A DNA stretch of 29,110 nucleotides, taken from NCBI GenBank assembly GCA_032433595.1, contig JASWJB010000438.1, positions 1-29,110 of the forward strand, in the 5' to 3' direction. The notes beneath the pieces are model-generated. The model was not told the origin of the DNA and did not search any database. It saw only the letters and a program-made list of their open reading frames with translations. Below, piece by piece: positions 21,324 through 29,110 of this stretch. The stretch comes from Conoideocrella luteorostrata. Its lineage: Eukaryota; Ascomycota; Sordariomycetes; Hypocreales; Clavicipitaceae. Numbering within the stretch: the stretch's first letter is position 1; each line of letters opens with the position of its first letter. Position numbers and translations under genes: made by a program.

Positions 21324-21456
21324 ATATAGCTTAAATAGCTATTTAGGTAATAGATTTTATTAATAATAAGCTTTAATTGCATCTGTGGTAGGCGTTTAAA
21401 TTAAAAGGGTTAATTAGACAATGTGGACGAAATGGCTCAGTTAAACTGTCCCCCGC
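21213..21456 (-). mobile_element. MITE copy C, 244 bp
   Basis: Inverted repeats 21213-21235 and 21434-21456 are perfect and identical to those of copy A. The interior matches copy B in the same orientation, but an AAAAT/TAAAA repeat expansion around 21282-21320 makes it about 28 bp longer. There is no reading frame. The intact ends suggest it moved more recently than copy B. Confidence 0.87.
21282..21320. repeat. (AAAAT)n expansion inside MITE C
   Basis: About six A-rich units of 5-6 bp are found only in copy C. They account for the length difference from copies A and B, where the same place holds a shorter A or T run. Confidence 0.75.
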
Positions 21457-21871
21457 ATGCGGGTGTAAATCGAAGCACTGCCGGATTCGGCCAGTTGAGG
21501 TCCATCAGACTTTGACACTGCCGACTATTCCCTTTCGAAGTATCATCCACCGTCGCTATTCCTGACGTGGATTGCTGTAAACTGCTTCATCATTACCTCG
21601 CTAATGATTCCTGGTGTAGCGTGTGCGTGCGTTGTTACGGCTTCCACGGCTAAAGACGACGTTGAATCAGCACAGCTTGGGTAGATCATGGTTGATCTGG
21701 TTATGTATGTTATTTATATCCCGTATTTCCTATGATAGGGTCCCACAGCTTGGTGGGCGACATGCGAGCAATTAAACCTTGTGCAATACACATGGCTACC
21801 AAAGACAGGCATTTCGTCACAAACGACGTGCACAGCCTCAACGACAGCCCGGTCCGGCACTAGTCACGCTC
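21457..21871. other. intergenic, 3' side of RRD1
   Basis: About 415 bp that should contain the 3' UTR of the minus-strand RRD1 gene. I see no gene or repeat in it. Confidence 0.55.
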
Positions 21872-23167
21872 TCAATCAAATGGAATCCGCCGTAGAGTGT
21901 CTGCTTTGCCTCCTTTCTTCATCTCCTGCGCAGCTGCGATGCTGCTTGGTACTTTGATACCACAGCAATCCCCCCAGCCAGTGCCATCATGAGCATGTCC
22001 AGTGTGGTCACTAGCTTGTGAGGTGACGCGGCCATCATGCTCATCATGGGCAGTTTCGCCTCCACCATCTTCGCTCATCCCTTCGACGGCCGGCACAAGA
22101 GAGCCGAACAAGAAGTGCTGCATGACGGGCAATTTACCCAATACCTCATTCACGAACATGCGGCGCATACCTCCGTCGATCTTGGACCACGACTTGGCCG
22201 ACGAGATGTCGTCAAGCATGGGGCTGTGCCACCGTAAGCCCTTTACCGTCTTTGTGTTATTAACAAAAGCAACTTGCCCAAGATAGAGATAATCGTCGCC
22301 AAATTCCTCAATCGTCAATTGCTGATGGATAGAGCGCGGTGTGATGTAGGGATGGTGTAACAATTGAGATGCACCGAAGAGAAAGGGTAAAAACTGGTAA
22401 TCATCTAATCCCCATACGCCATGTGAGCCCGCCGGTTCCAAGTAGTAGGTCATTTGGACCGTGCGCATCATTGACAGATACCGCGAAAACACCGTCAGGG
22501 CGATGGCTTTGAAGTCGGTGGGCTGCAAGTGGCCCAGTTGATAAAGACAAAGTAGCCATATCATAAAGTTGAGTTCGTGTCCTGAGCCGTAGTCAATACG
22601 GTTTCGGTTTCCAAATGACTGTTCCAGATATGTGGATGCCTCGGTGATGGCATCGTTGAGTTCAATGCCAAGAGCCTCGTGCCATGTGGTTGCCTTTTCT
22701 GATACAAGGTCGAGGAATCCCTTGAAAGCCTTGTTTCCGAAACGAGAGCTTCCTTGTTCGTCCGGAGGAGACCTGGCAACGAGGTCCTCCGCATCCTTCA
22801 AAATGCCTAGGATAGCTTTGACCGTGTCGCTGAGATCATCATTCTTGACCGCAGAGCACGGTGAATCCACAACACTCTCGGCTAGCCCAAATATCCAAGC
22901 CTTGATAAGACTGTGTGTAGGCGACGCGAGAAACGTATCGTGATCCCTCTTAGACAGAATTCTCCTCTTGGGCACAGTAAATGCCCAGTTGGATGTATCA
23001 GGCGGCGAGGGAAGCGTGGGGGTCTCTGGAACAGGTGTCGGGTTCACTTCTTGTCGTCGACGGCGGGGTTCAAGCTTTGGTATTCTATCTTTTAGGTTGG
23101 TTATGGCGGCGGCGGCGGCGGCATCGCTCAGGGGTGCAGGCGAAGTCGTAGACTGTGACGAGGCCAT
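21872..23167 (-). CDS. RRD1: PP2A phosphatase activator / PPIase (PTPA family), RRD1 type, 431 aa
   Basis: This is a single-exon PTPA family protein. These proteins help load and activate the catalytic subunit of PP2A and related phosphatases and have peptidyl-prolyl isomerase activity. The conserved core spans about residues 60-360: WAFTVPKRRILSKRD (61-75), SRFGNKAFKGFLDLV (141-155), DYGSGHELNF (192-201), LEPAGSHGVWGLDDYQF (243-259) and WSKIDGGMRRMF (327-338). A C-terminal tail with GWGDCCGIKVPSS (397-409) and RRIPFD is characteristic, as I recall, of the RRD1 rather than the RRD2 branch in filamentous fungi. I chose ATG 23167 because it has A at -3 and G at +4. An in-frame ATG at 23230 would add 21 residues. 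The N-terminal 60 residues are Ala/Pro-rich and probably flexible. The gene is divergent from RRP46. Confidence 0.93.
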   Translation of the reverse strand: MASSQSTTSPAPLSDAAAAAAITNLKDRIPKLEPRRRRQEVNPTPVPETPTLPSPPDTSNWAFTVPKRRILSKRDHDTFLASPTHSLIKAWIFGLAESVVDSPCSAVKNDDLSDTVKAILGILKDAEDLVARSPPDEQGSSRFGNKAFKGFLDLVSEKATTWHEALGIELNDAITEASTYLEQSFGNRNRIDYGSGHELNFMIWLLCLYQLGHLQPTDFKAIALTVFSRYLSMMRTVQMTYYLEPAGSHGVWGLDDYQFLPFLFGASQLLHHPYITPRSIHQQLTIEEFGDDYLYLGQVAFVNNTKTVKGLRWHSPMLDDISSAKSWSKIDGGMRRMFVNEVLGKLPVMQHFLFGSLVPAVEGMSEDGGGETAHDEHDGRVTSQASDHTGHAHDGTGWGDCCGIKVPSSIAAAQEMKKGGKADTLRRIPFD

Positions 23168-23491
23168 AGTTGTGGTAGTGAAAATGCATGAGTCGACTCG
23201 TCGGAGGCCGCGTGAATGTAGACGAAGCATGAGTTTGGAGCTCAGGACATGGCAGACGGTTGCAACGGCAGGACGCGCGGGGTCCACCCCTAAAGCCCCA
23301 CCAACAAAAGCACTGTAATAACGAACCTGGCGCCTTGCGACGCCCACACGCTCATAATTAATATTGACCGCCTGCAAAAGCCCGCTATGCCAACTACGGA
23401 AGCTTTCAATGTCGAAATGTTTCTCGATCGATCGTGAAAACTCATCAACCGTCAACCATTCTCATTGCAACAGCACTGAAACGTGCTCAAA
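23168..23491. promoter_or_regulatory. shared divergent promoter of RRD1 and RRP46
   Basis: Only 324 bp separate the two start codons, so both promoters and leaders must fit here or overlap. The minus-strand frame stays open through most of it, but only from a TTG codon at 23455, which I do not take as coding. No TATA box is obvious. Coordinated expression of the pair is possible but not shown. Confidence 0.55.
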
Positions 23492-24387
23492 ATGACCGCA
23501 ACCTCTGAACCCATTGCTCAGTTGTCCCACCTGCCAAAGGCAGACGGCTCTGCATCGTTCTCGTATTGCGGATACGCTGTTACTGCGGCTGTCCATGGCC
23601 CAATTGAGGCGCCACGACGTGATGAAAATCCCTTCGAGGCATCAGTGGAGGTGGTTGTGAGGCCAGCAGCAGGAGTTGGGGGTAAGACAACAGCAGAGCC
23701 CCGTCAACATCATCGACGGCTGTCTAGTTTCTTGTAGCTAACTATATTTCGGCACAGGTACAGCAGAGAGGCAGCTTGAGACCATCGTACAGGCCGCACT
23801 ACGACAGCTCATCCCCGTGCGAAACTTTCCACGTTGTATGATACAGGTTACGCTTCAGGTGATGGAGACTCCAGAAAATGCCTACCAAAATACAAAGCTG
23901 GTTCAAGCTCAACTGGTGAGAGCATAGTTACACGAGTCCTGACCCTTTGTCAAGAGAGGCTTTTACTAATTGCGACTCGCTGTAGAACCTGGCCATCATC
24001 CCAGCCCTGTTGCATGCAGCGATTCTGGGCCTATTGACTGCCGCTATTCCTCTCAAAACAGTGGCAGCTGCTATAACACTTGCCATTCCAGCAGACTCTA
24101 ACAATCTCATCATTGAGCCCAGCACAGAGGAAGTTTTCAAAGCAAAATCTACTCATTCCTTGGCTTTCACATCAAGCGATGAGATTTTACTGGCAGAGAG
24201 CTCTGGTTCGTTTACGACACAAGATTGGGACAAAGTTCTTGAGACGGGACAACGCATATGTTGCCAAGATCAGGGATTGGGGCAAGATGCGGCAATGTCC
24301 GGAATCAACACAGAATCGACCAGCATCAAGTCATTCATCCGATCAGTTATGGAAACAAAAGCAGCCGCTGATCTTCACTGGAAGTGA
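23492..24387 (+). CDS. RRP46: exosome complex subunit RRP46 (RNase PH-like), 249 aa, 3 exons
   Basis: Exons are 23492-23681, 23758-23915 and 23986-24387. Introns of 76 and 70 bp have donors GTAAGA and GTGAGA and acceptors CAG and TAG, with a CTAAT branch-like site before the second acceptor. The joined 750-nt frame encodes a single RNase PH fold, one of the six ring subunits of the RNA exosome, which degrades and processes RNA in nucleus and cytoplasm. Visible signatures are LSHLPKADGSASF (11-23), GPIEAPRRDENPFEA (36-50), RPAAGVGG (57-64), a junction-spanning LVQAQLNLAIIPALL (111-125) and LAFTSSDEILLAES (175-188). In eukaryotic exosome rings this subunit is structural and lacks phosphorolytic activity (family knowledge). 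Length is normal. The frame begins at the ATG in AAAATGACC; the upstream in-frame GTG is not used. Confidence 0.93.
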
Positions 24388-25841
24388 CAGAGAAAGATCG
24401 ATATAACGGCACAATGTACCACGATGCAGATAAATACCGGGCAAGGTGCATGGAATACATCGATGCTGCCAGGATGAGCATTTCATGCCTAGCAAAGACC
24501 AGACGGATGGCGCTTCACCATGCATTGCTTTGCATGCAAGACCTGCCTGCAAATGAAGCTGGTGTCGGCATGGATTGATAAGGTGGCGAAAGACCCATTT
24601 TCTCCGTCGACACAGGGGACGAGAGCCGACAGACTGTGACTTGGTGTGGTGTTCATGGCGGTCGTAGCCGCCGGTTTCAGAGTCTCTTCAGAATGGGCTG
24701 CGACTTGTCATGGAAGGGCTTCTGGCATAGATTCATCGAGATCGACTTACCGCTTGGAGGTAAAGCCGTGGCGGATAGGCTGCCGATCCAGGCACTTGAG
24801 TGAAATCTTCGAAAGTTTCGGGAGAGCTAGGATAAAAAGGCGCAAACATCACCATGCCCGTCTGATGTTGCTCGTTTGCCATGTATCGTATGAGGAGTAG
24901 ACATTGAAGAGTGTATTATGGTCCAACGAGCGAGGCATCAAATCAACAAGGAACACTAGTGTTGCTGCCTGCGGTCGTAACAGCAGCCCTTGCAGGATTG
25001 TGCTCTAAGAGGTTTCACCCCAGTGGCTGACTGGCTCGTCGTTCATACCCGCCAGCCTGAGACGGCCAAGCAACGTGCCAGTCGGTCAGGCTTATGCGTC
25101 CAAACGGTACAAGCAGTAACTAACAGCTCACCCTTACTTCTAACTCCGTACAATACTGAGAAGTAAAACGGGTTCTAACGTCTTTAGCCCCTAATCCACC
25201 TGGTTGCCCAATGTGAAGACCCACTCCGAGGTTGCGGTTGAGGCGTTTGGCTGTCTCAGCACTATGCTACTTCACCACTGGTTGTCAGATCTGGTGCATC
25301 CATCCGTGCCACATTTGTCGCTCGCAGAAAAACAAGGCTGCGGTTTTACTTTGTAGTCCCGTTGCGTGCTTTCCCGGCGTTGGCCCATTCCATTGATTTC
25401 CAATATGCTACTCCGTATAACGCCAAGTAAATATGCCTCGCTGGCTCCCCTGTTCGTCAACAGCAAGGTCTAGTGGTGGGAACGCCCGAAACATGGGCCA
25501 AACTAGACGACGAGTCGTGTGATTAGGGGCATCTACGGAGTACAATCTCCTTTATTATACTTGGTGTGAGACTCTTGGTAGGTCGACCCTGCTTAAATGC
25601 CAAAATGCCAACATGCCAACCGAGTCTCTGCCGGACCTGCCAGCTTCCAAACGTGGTTGTTTGAAAACAGAAGGGGGGGTTGAGAGTGGGAGCAACAACC
25701 TGATACAGCGGCCCGCATGGTGGGGAACCCGCAGGGATTGTTATGATCTCGTGCTGGTGCTGCTGAGCATCAAAAGACGAAGTATATAAATGCTCCGGTA
25801 ACTTAACCTCTGCTCTTGTCCTGTGCGGGAAGGGCTGTGTG
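24388..25841. other. intergenic downstream of RRP46
   Basis: A 1.45-kb region with no gene I can support. Short frames such as 24646-24900 (+) begin at a non-ATG codon or lack motifs. TACTCCGTA-type motifs occur at 25409-25417 and 25534-25542. Confidence 0.5.
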
Positions 25842-26084
25842 CTAGTTATTACCCTTTCCGTTTCCGTTCCCATTTCCGTTTCCGTTTCCGCTGTCGTTTC
25901 CTTCGCTGTCGTTTCCTTCGCTGTCATTACCTTTTTCATCCTTTGATTTTTTCCTCTCAGCGGGTATATGGTTGTGCTTTGACTTTTTGGCTTTTGGAGA
26001 CAAATGCTTAGACATTGCGACGGCGGTGAAGAGCTCTGGTAGTTCTCGCAGGTGGCCGGTTTGGCACTCATCCAGTCGTTCCAT
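25842..26084 (-). CDS. possible small Lys-rich protein with Gly-Asn repeat tail, 80 aa
   Basis: ATG 26084 (A at -3, G at +4) opens 80 codons ending in TAG. Residues 24-52 are basic and hydrophilic (SKHLSPKAKKSKHNH and AERKKSKDEKG), followed by GNDSE pentapeptide repeats and (GN)n dipeptides. The tail is encoded by the (TTTCCG)n and CTGTCGTTTCCTTCG repeats on the + strand, units of 6 and 15 bp that keep the frame. No signal peptide or domain is seen. A second minus frame over the same repeat is also open, so the frame may be a by-product of the repeat. Real coding status is uncertain. Confidence 0.25.
   Translation of the reverse strand: MERLDECQTGHLRELPELFTAVAMSKHLSPKAKKSKHNHIPAERKKSKDEKGNDSEGNDSEGNDSGNGNGNGNGNGKGNN
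25855..25920. repeat. (TTTCCG)n and 15-bp CTGTCGTTTCCTTCG tandem repeats
   Basis: Hexamer TTTCCG copies, one degenerate, run from 25855 to about 25890. Two perfect copies of a 15-mer follow (25891-25905 and 25906-25920), with a third partial copy starting CTGTC. All units are multiples of three. Confidence 0.85.
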
Positions 26085-26175
26085 TCTTCCTCACTCGCAG
26101 CTGGTCAGCTGGTCTTTCATTGTTCGGTTTGCTCCTCCTTTGACGGACCGGCCTGTTGAACCACTGTCTTATATT

Positions 26176-26541
26176 TTAAATCATCTGGATTTCACCCCAG
26201 TTTGGCTTCTCGCGCCATCCGCAGAAGTCAAGGCACCTGTTGCATTCCGATTCGTCAGTCGGACGATTTGGTCTCTTTGGCTGCTTCCCGCAGCTTTCAT
26301 TCATGCCATTGTATCCACCACGATATACGGAGTATTTGGCTTGGCGACAAGTTGCAGCACTGTGGTCACATTTACAACCGAACTGATTTGCTGCCCTTGA
26401 GCCACGGTGCGACATTTCCTGCAGCCCGGAATCCGCATCACAGCTCATACACCAATTGCCGAAGCATCCGAGCCTTCGGCTCACAGCGTCTTCGGTTCCC
26501 CCGCAGCAACAACAGCAATTACTAGCATCGGCAGTGCGCAT
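26176..26541 (-). CDS. doubtful Cys-rich ORF, 121 aa
   Basis: An ATG-initiated minus frame with about 17 cysteines, including a CCCCC run near the N-terminus and spaced pairs such as CFGNWCMSC and CKCDHSAATC. There is no signal peptide, so it is not a typical secreted effector. The run of Cys comes from a GCA/GCT-rich stretch. The opposite strand is also open over the same interval. I record it only because of its cysteine content; it is more likely noncoding. Confidence 0.12.
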   Translation of the reverse strand: MRTADASNCCCCCGGTEDAVSRRLGCFGNWCMSCDADSGLQEMSHRGSRAANQFGCKCDHSAATCRQAKYSVYRGGYNGMNESCGKQPKRPNRPTDESECNRCLDFCGWREKPNWGEIQMI

Positions 26542-27167
26542 TCGTGCAGATTAGCTGCTGTCAAGGAAACACATTGGCCGAAACTTGTCTCGTGATCTGT
26601 CAAGCGTTCGTCAAGTGAATCATCAAGTACGTACGTGCACCTCCAAACATCCGAACAGGCAAATATGACACGGGTTATGCTCCGTCATTCTGATATGCAA
26701 TACCCGGAATATCCGTACATGCATAGTAAAGGATTCTCATGCAGTCTGCCGTGTTGCATGCCGCTGCACTGCTGATCATAGTGTGTGTAGGGAGATATTC
26801 CGCAGCCCGGGATACTAGATGCCAGCGCTGGAAGTAAGGCTAAAAGCTCCGCAGAGCTTCGGGTTAACAGAAGGCCAAACTCCCAGAGGCCAACGGCGAG
26901 CCGCGACCAACGACCAGCCCCCTGCACGCTGCTCTGCGCTGCACTCTTGTTACTCCGTACGGAGTGCTCCGTACACGTCAGTATAATCACTCCCCAACGT
27001 GTGACTTGCTGTTCGCGAACCCCATTGTTGGCACCGGATTCCGTTTCGCTGCTTCGCGCGGCTCGGTCATTGGAGTCGGAGTTTGCTGCAACCCCACTCC
27101 CTCTTGTTCCAGGCTGTTGTTCCAAGTGCCCCCTTCTGCATTTGTCGACACCCACATTCCTATCGCT
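26542..27167. promoter_or_regulatory. upstream region of the NAD kinase gene
   Basis: It contains the TACTCCGTA-based inverted repeat at 26951-26974, about 200 bp before the ATG. The frame of the kinase stays open upstream to 26964 but lacks any ATG before 27168; the codon at 26964 is GTG. The leader is rich in C and T. No TATA box was assigned. Confidence 0.45.
26951..26974. repeat. TACTCCGTACGGAGTGCTCCGTAC inverted-repeat cluster shown in part: ACTCCGTACGGAGT
   Basis: ACTCCGTACGGAGT at 26952-26965 is a perfect 14-bp palindrome, followed at once by GCTCCGTAC, a one-base variant of the same motif. It lies in the presumed promoter of the NAD kinase gene. Confidence 0.85.
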
Positions 27168-29021
27168 ATGACCTCCGAATCACTCCTGTCACCTACAGCG
27201 CTCCACCCGGCCATCAGCGGTGTCAGTGGTGGCACCGGGGATGGTGTTTCTGGTATTTCCCGAATTGCATTTAATCATCAAGCCGCTGTCAGCCTTGACC
27301 GCCCCGTGTCGTCCGGTTCTTCACATCGTCACCACCGTTTATCAATCAACACAGCCAAAGCCACTCGTTCTGCTGATGACCCGCGTACGCCGTCTACCGC
27401 TGTTCCAGCTCTAGGCGGTGGATCATCTAATTCACTCACCCCCGAGCAGCACCCGCGCGACACTTGGCTGTGGGCGTCTCAGGCTTCTGATCTGGGTCAT
27501 CGGCGGAGTGCACCATCCTGCGATTCCATTCCTCGCCAAACAATTATCAAGGCTCTGGCATCTTTTGCACGGAAAGAGAAGCCTGAGGCTCTCTCGTTGG
27601 ACAATATGCTTTCGAAACAGAGTGGCGATGCCCCCAAATCCGCCGCTTCGTCTCAGATGCTGGCGGATGCACTTCAAGACCTAGCACGAAAACGGGCTGC
27701 AACACCTACTTCGGCTTTCACGGCCCTTCAATCACCATGCTTTTATCATCAGAGATTTGACGACGCCGTCAACATCGATAAAGTACTCGAAGAAATTAAG
27801 AATGATGAGTCAATGTCGCATTCCAGACTGGTCCAGACAGCCACAGGGGTACGAGAGGTGTCCAAGCAGCTACAGCGAAGACCTATCAAGCGAGCTGTGC
27901 GGAATGTCATGATTGTCACCAAGGCCCGGGATCACCGGCTTGTTTACTTAACCCGTGAGCTCGCTGCATGGCTTCTCCGCACCCCACGGTACGGCTCCGA
28001 CTTGGGGATTAATGTCTACGTCGACGCAAAATTGCGCGGCTCGAGTCGCTTCGATGCCCGTGGCATTGTCTCCGAGAACCCGCAATTTGAGCACATGCTG
28101 AAGTACTGGACACCAGACCTATGTTGGAATCAACCAGAGAAATTCGATCTCGTCCTTACTCTTGGCGGAGATGGTACGGTGCTTTTCACTTCCTGGCTGT
28201 TTCAGCGAATTGTCCCTCCCGTACTTTCTTTCAGTCTCGGCAGCCTGGGATTCATGACCACGTTTGAGTTTGAAAAGTACAAGTCGCATCTCAACCGCGT
28301 CATGGGCGATGACGGCATGAAGATCAATTTGCGCATGCGATTCACATGCACCGTTTGGAGACATGACACTCAGGGTGGACACGTCGATGAAGGAGAGCAA
28401 TTCGAGGTACTGAACGAGCTGGTGATAGATAGAGGCCCTTCGCCGTATGTTTCCAACTTGGAGCTATATGGCGACGATGAGCTCCTCACAGTTGTCCAAG
28501 CTGACGGCTGCATCTTCTCCACCCCGACGGGATCAACGGCATATTCACTGTCAGCCGGAGGATCCCTCGTCCACCCTGATATTCCGGCCATCCTCTTAAC
28601 TCCCATTTGCCCTCACACACTCTCTTTTCGGCCAATGGTCTTGTCAGATACCATGGCCTTGAGGGTTGCTGTACCTCGAAACTCCAGAGCTACGGCATAT
28701 TGCGCCTTTGACGGCAAAGGCCGAATTGAACTTCGACAGGGTGACCATGTCACCATTACTGCATCACAATATCCTTTCCCTACAGTTACTCGCACAGATA
28801 CAGAGTGGTTCGACAGTGTCAGTCGAACGCTGCGGTGGAATGTTCGTGCCGCAGCGCAGAAGCCATTTGACTCCAACGCGGCCTCGGATGGCATGCTTGC
28901 GCAAGACGAAGATGACGGTGTATGCTGGGACATTGACACAGATAGCGCTTACTATCCCAGCGAAGAGGGAAGCGTGAGTGCTAGTCCGATTAGGCGACAA
29001 ATGAGCATGCTAGGACTTTAG
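27168..29021 (+). CDS. UTR1: NAD(+) kinase, UTR1/POS5 superfamily, UTR1-like, 617 aa
   Basis: This is a single-exon ATP-NAD kinase, which phosphorylates NAD(+) (and in some members NADH) to make NADP(H). Residues 1-240 are Ser/Thr/Pro-rich and probably disordered. The catalytic part spans about 243-565. The nucleotide motif GGDGT is at 333-337, within LVLTLGGDGTVLFTSWLF. The NE motif is at 416-417 (VLNELVIDRG). The Gly/Thr-rich motif STPTGSTAYSLSAGGS is at 451-466, and HPDIPAILLTPICPHTLSFRP is consistent with the beta-sandwich C-terminal domain. The tail is acidic. No mitochondrial presequence is seen, which favours the cytosolic UTR1 branch over POS5. The start is the first in-frame ATG, at 27168; the frame upstream has no ATG. 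The catalytic motifs are intact. Confidence 0.95.
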   Translation: MTSESLLSPTALHPAISGVSGGTGDGVSGISRIAFNHQAAVSLDRPVSSGSSHRHHRLSINTAKATRSADDPRTPSTAVPALGGGSSNSLTPEQHPRDTWLWASQASDLGHRRSAPSCDSIPRQTIIKALASFARKEKPEALSLDNMLSKQSGDAPKSAASSQMLADALQDLARKRAATPTSAFTALQSPCFYHQRFDDAVNIDKVLEEIKNDESMSHSRLVQTATGVREVSKQLQRRPIKRAVRNVMIVTKARDHRLVYLTRELAAWLLRTPRYGSDLGINVYVDAKLRGSSRFDARGIVSENPQFEHMLKYWTPDLCWNQPEKFDLVLTLGGDGTVLFTSWLFQRIVPPVLSFSLGSLGFMTTFEFEKYKSHLNRVMGDDGMKINLRMRFTCTVWRHDTQGGHVDEGEQFEVLNELVIDRGPSPYVSNLELYGDDELLTVVQADGCIFSTPTGSTAYSLSAGGSLVHPDIPAILLTPICPHTLSFRPMVLSDTMALRVAVPRNSRATAYCAFDGKGRIELRQGDHVTITASQYPFPTVTRTDTEWFDSVSRTLRWNVRAAAQKPFDSNAASDGMLAQDEDDGVCWDIDTDSAYYPSEEGSVSASPIRRQMSMLGL

Positions 29022-29110
29022 AAGAAATGACGACGGATATGAATCTATTCTGCTTAGAGTGCACTATAATGATTAAAACATACATGGGAGTAGTGTCTTT
29101 ATTTTGGGGT

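Noticed and set aside
23231..23455. Longer N-terminal extension of RRD1
   Set aside because: It would begin at a TTG codon. Only the ATG codons at 23230 and 23167 are plausible starts.
25523..26071. 182-codon minus frame with KETTAKETTAETETE repeats
   Set aside because: It is produced by the 6-bp and 15-bp repeats read in a second frame. Its start is an ordinary leader position with weaker support than the 80-codon frame.
26964..27167. N-terminal extension of the NAD kinase
   Set aside because: The frame is open but contains no ATG; its first codon at 26964 is GTG inside the palindromic motif. The first ATG is 27168.
1..29110. tRNA, rRNA or CRISPR arrays
   Set aside because: No B-box-like GGTTCGANTCC with a matching cloverleaf, no rRNA-like sequence and no regularly spaced repeats were seen. 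CRISPR is not expected in a fungal nuclear genome.

Overview
The window looks like nuclear DNA of a filamentous ascomycete, most likely a Hypocreales species (Clavicipitaceae-like, for example the Metarhizium/Pochonia group). The taxonomic guess is inference. It rests on short spliceosomal introns (70-188 bp, GT..AG, with CTAAT/GCTAAC-like branch sites), long intergenic spaces, proteins of filamentous-fungal type, RIP-like decay of a repeat-rich block, and very many copies of a TACTCCGTA/TACGGAGTA motif.

Layout. 1-7420: a gene-poor stretch with several microsatellites and no gene I can defend. 7421-9649: a long pyrimidine-rich leader with one short uORF, then an intact 525-aa fungal protein of unknown function (+). 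10913-16158: a complete five-exon ABCA-type full ABC transporter (-), 1571 aa by my splice model. 16159-21456: an accessory block with TACTCCGTA clusters, three copies of one MITE (A 17576-17791, B 19361-19576, C 21213-21456) and a heavily decayed trypsin-like serine protease gene (18432-20706). That pseudogene carries many in-frame stops, at least one frameshift, a catalytic His changed to Tyr, and MITE B inserted into it. 21872-23167: PP2A activator RRD1 (-). 23492-24387: exosome subunit RRP46 (+, three exons), divergent from RRD1 across a 324-bp shared promoter. 24388-27167: mostly noncoding, with a doubtful small Gly/Asn-repeat ORF and a doubtful Cys-rich ORF (both -). 27168-29021: NAD(+) kinase of the UTR1 type (+).

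The intact genes are housekeeping or conserved (PP2A regulation, RNA decay, NADP synthesis, ABCA transport) and do not form a visible pathway or secondary-metabolite cluster. The noteworthy content is the 17.3-21.5 kb mobile-element and RIP island between conserved genes, and the dispersed TACTCCGTA palindromic motif. I found 17 exact copies, against about 0.2 expected by chance for a 9-mer counted on both strands.
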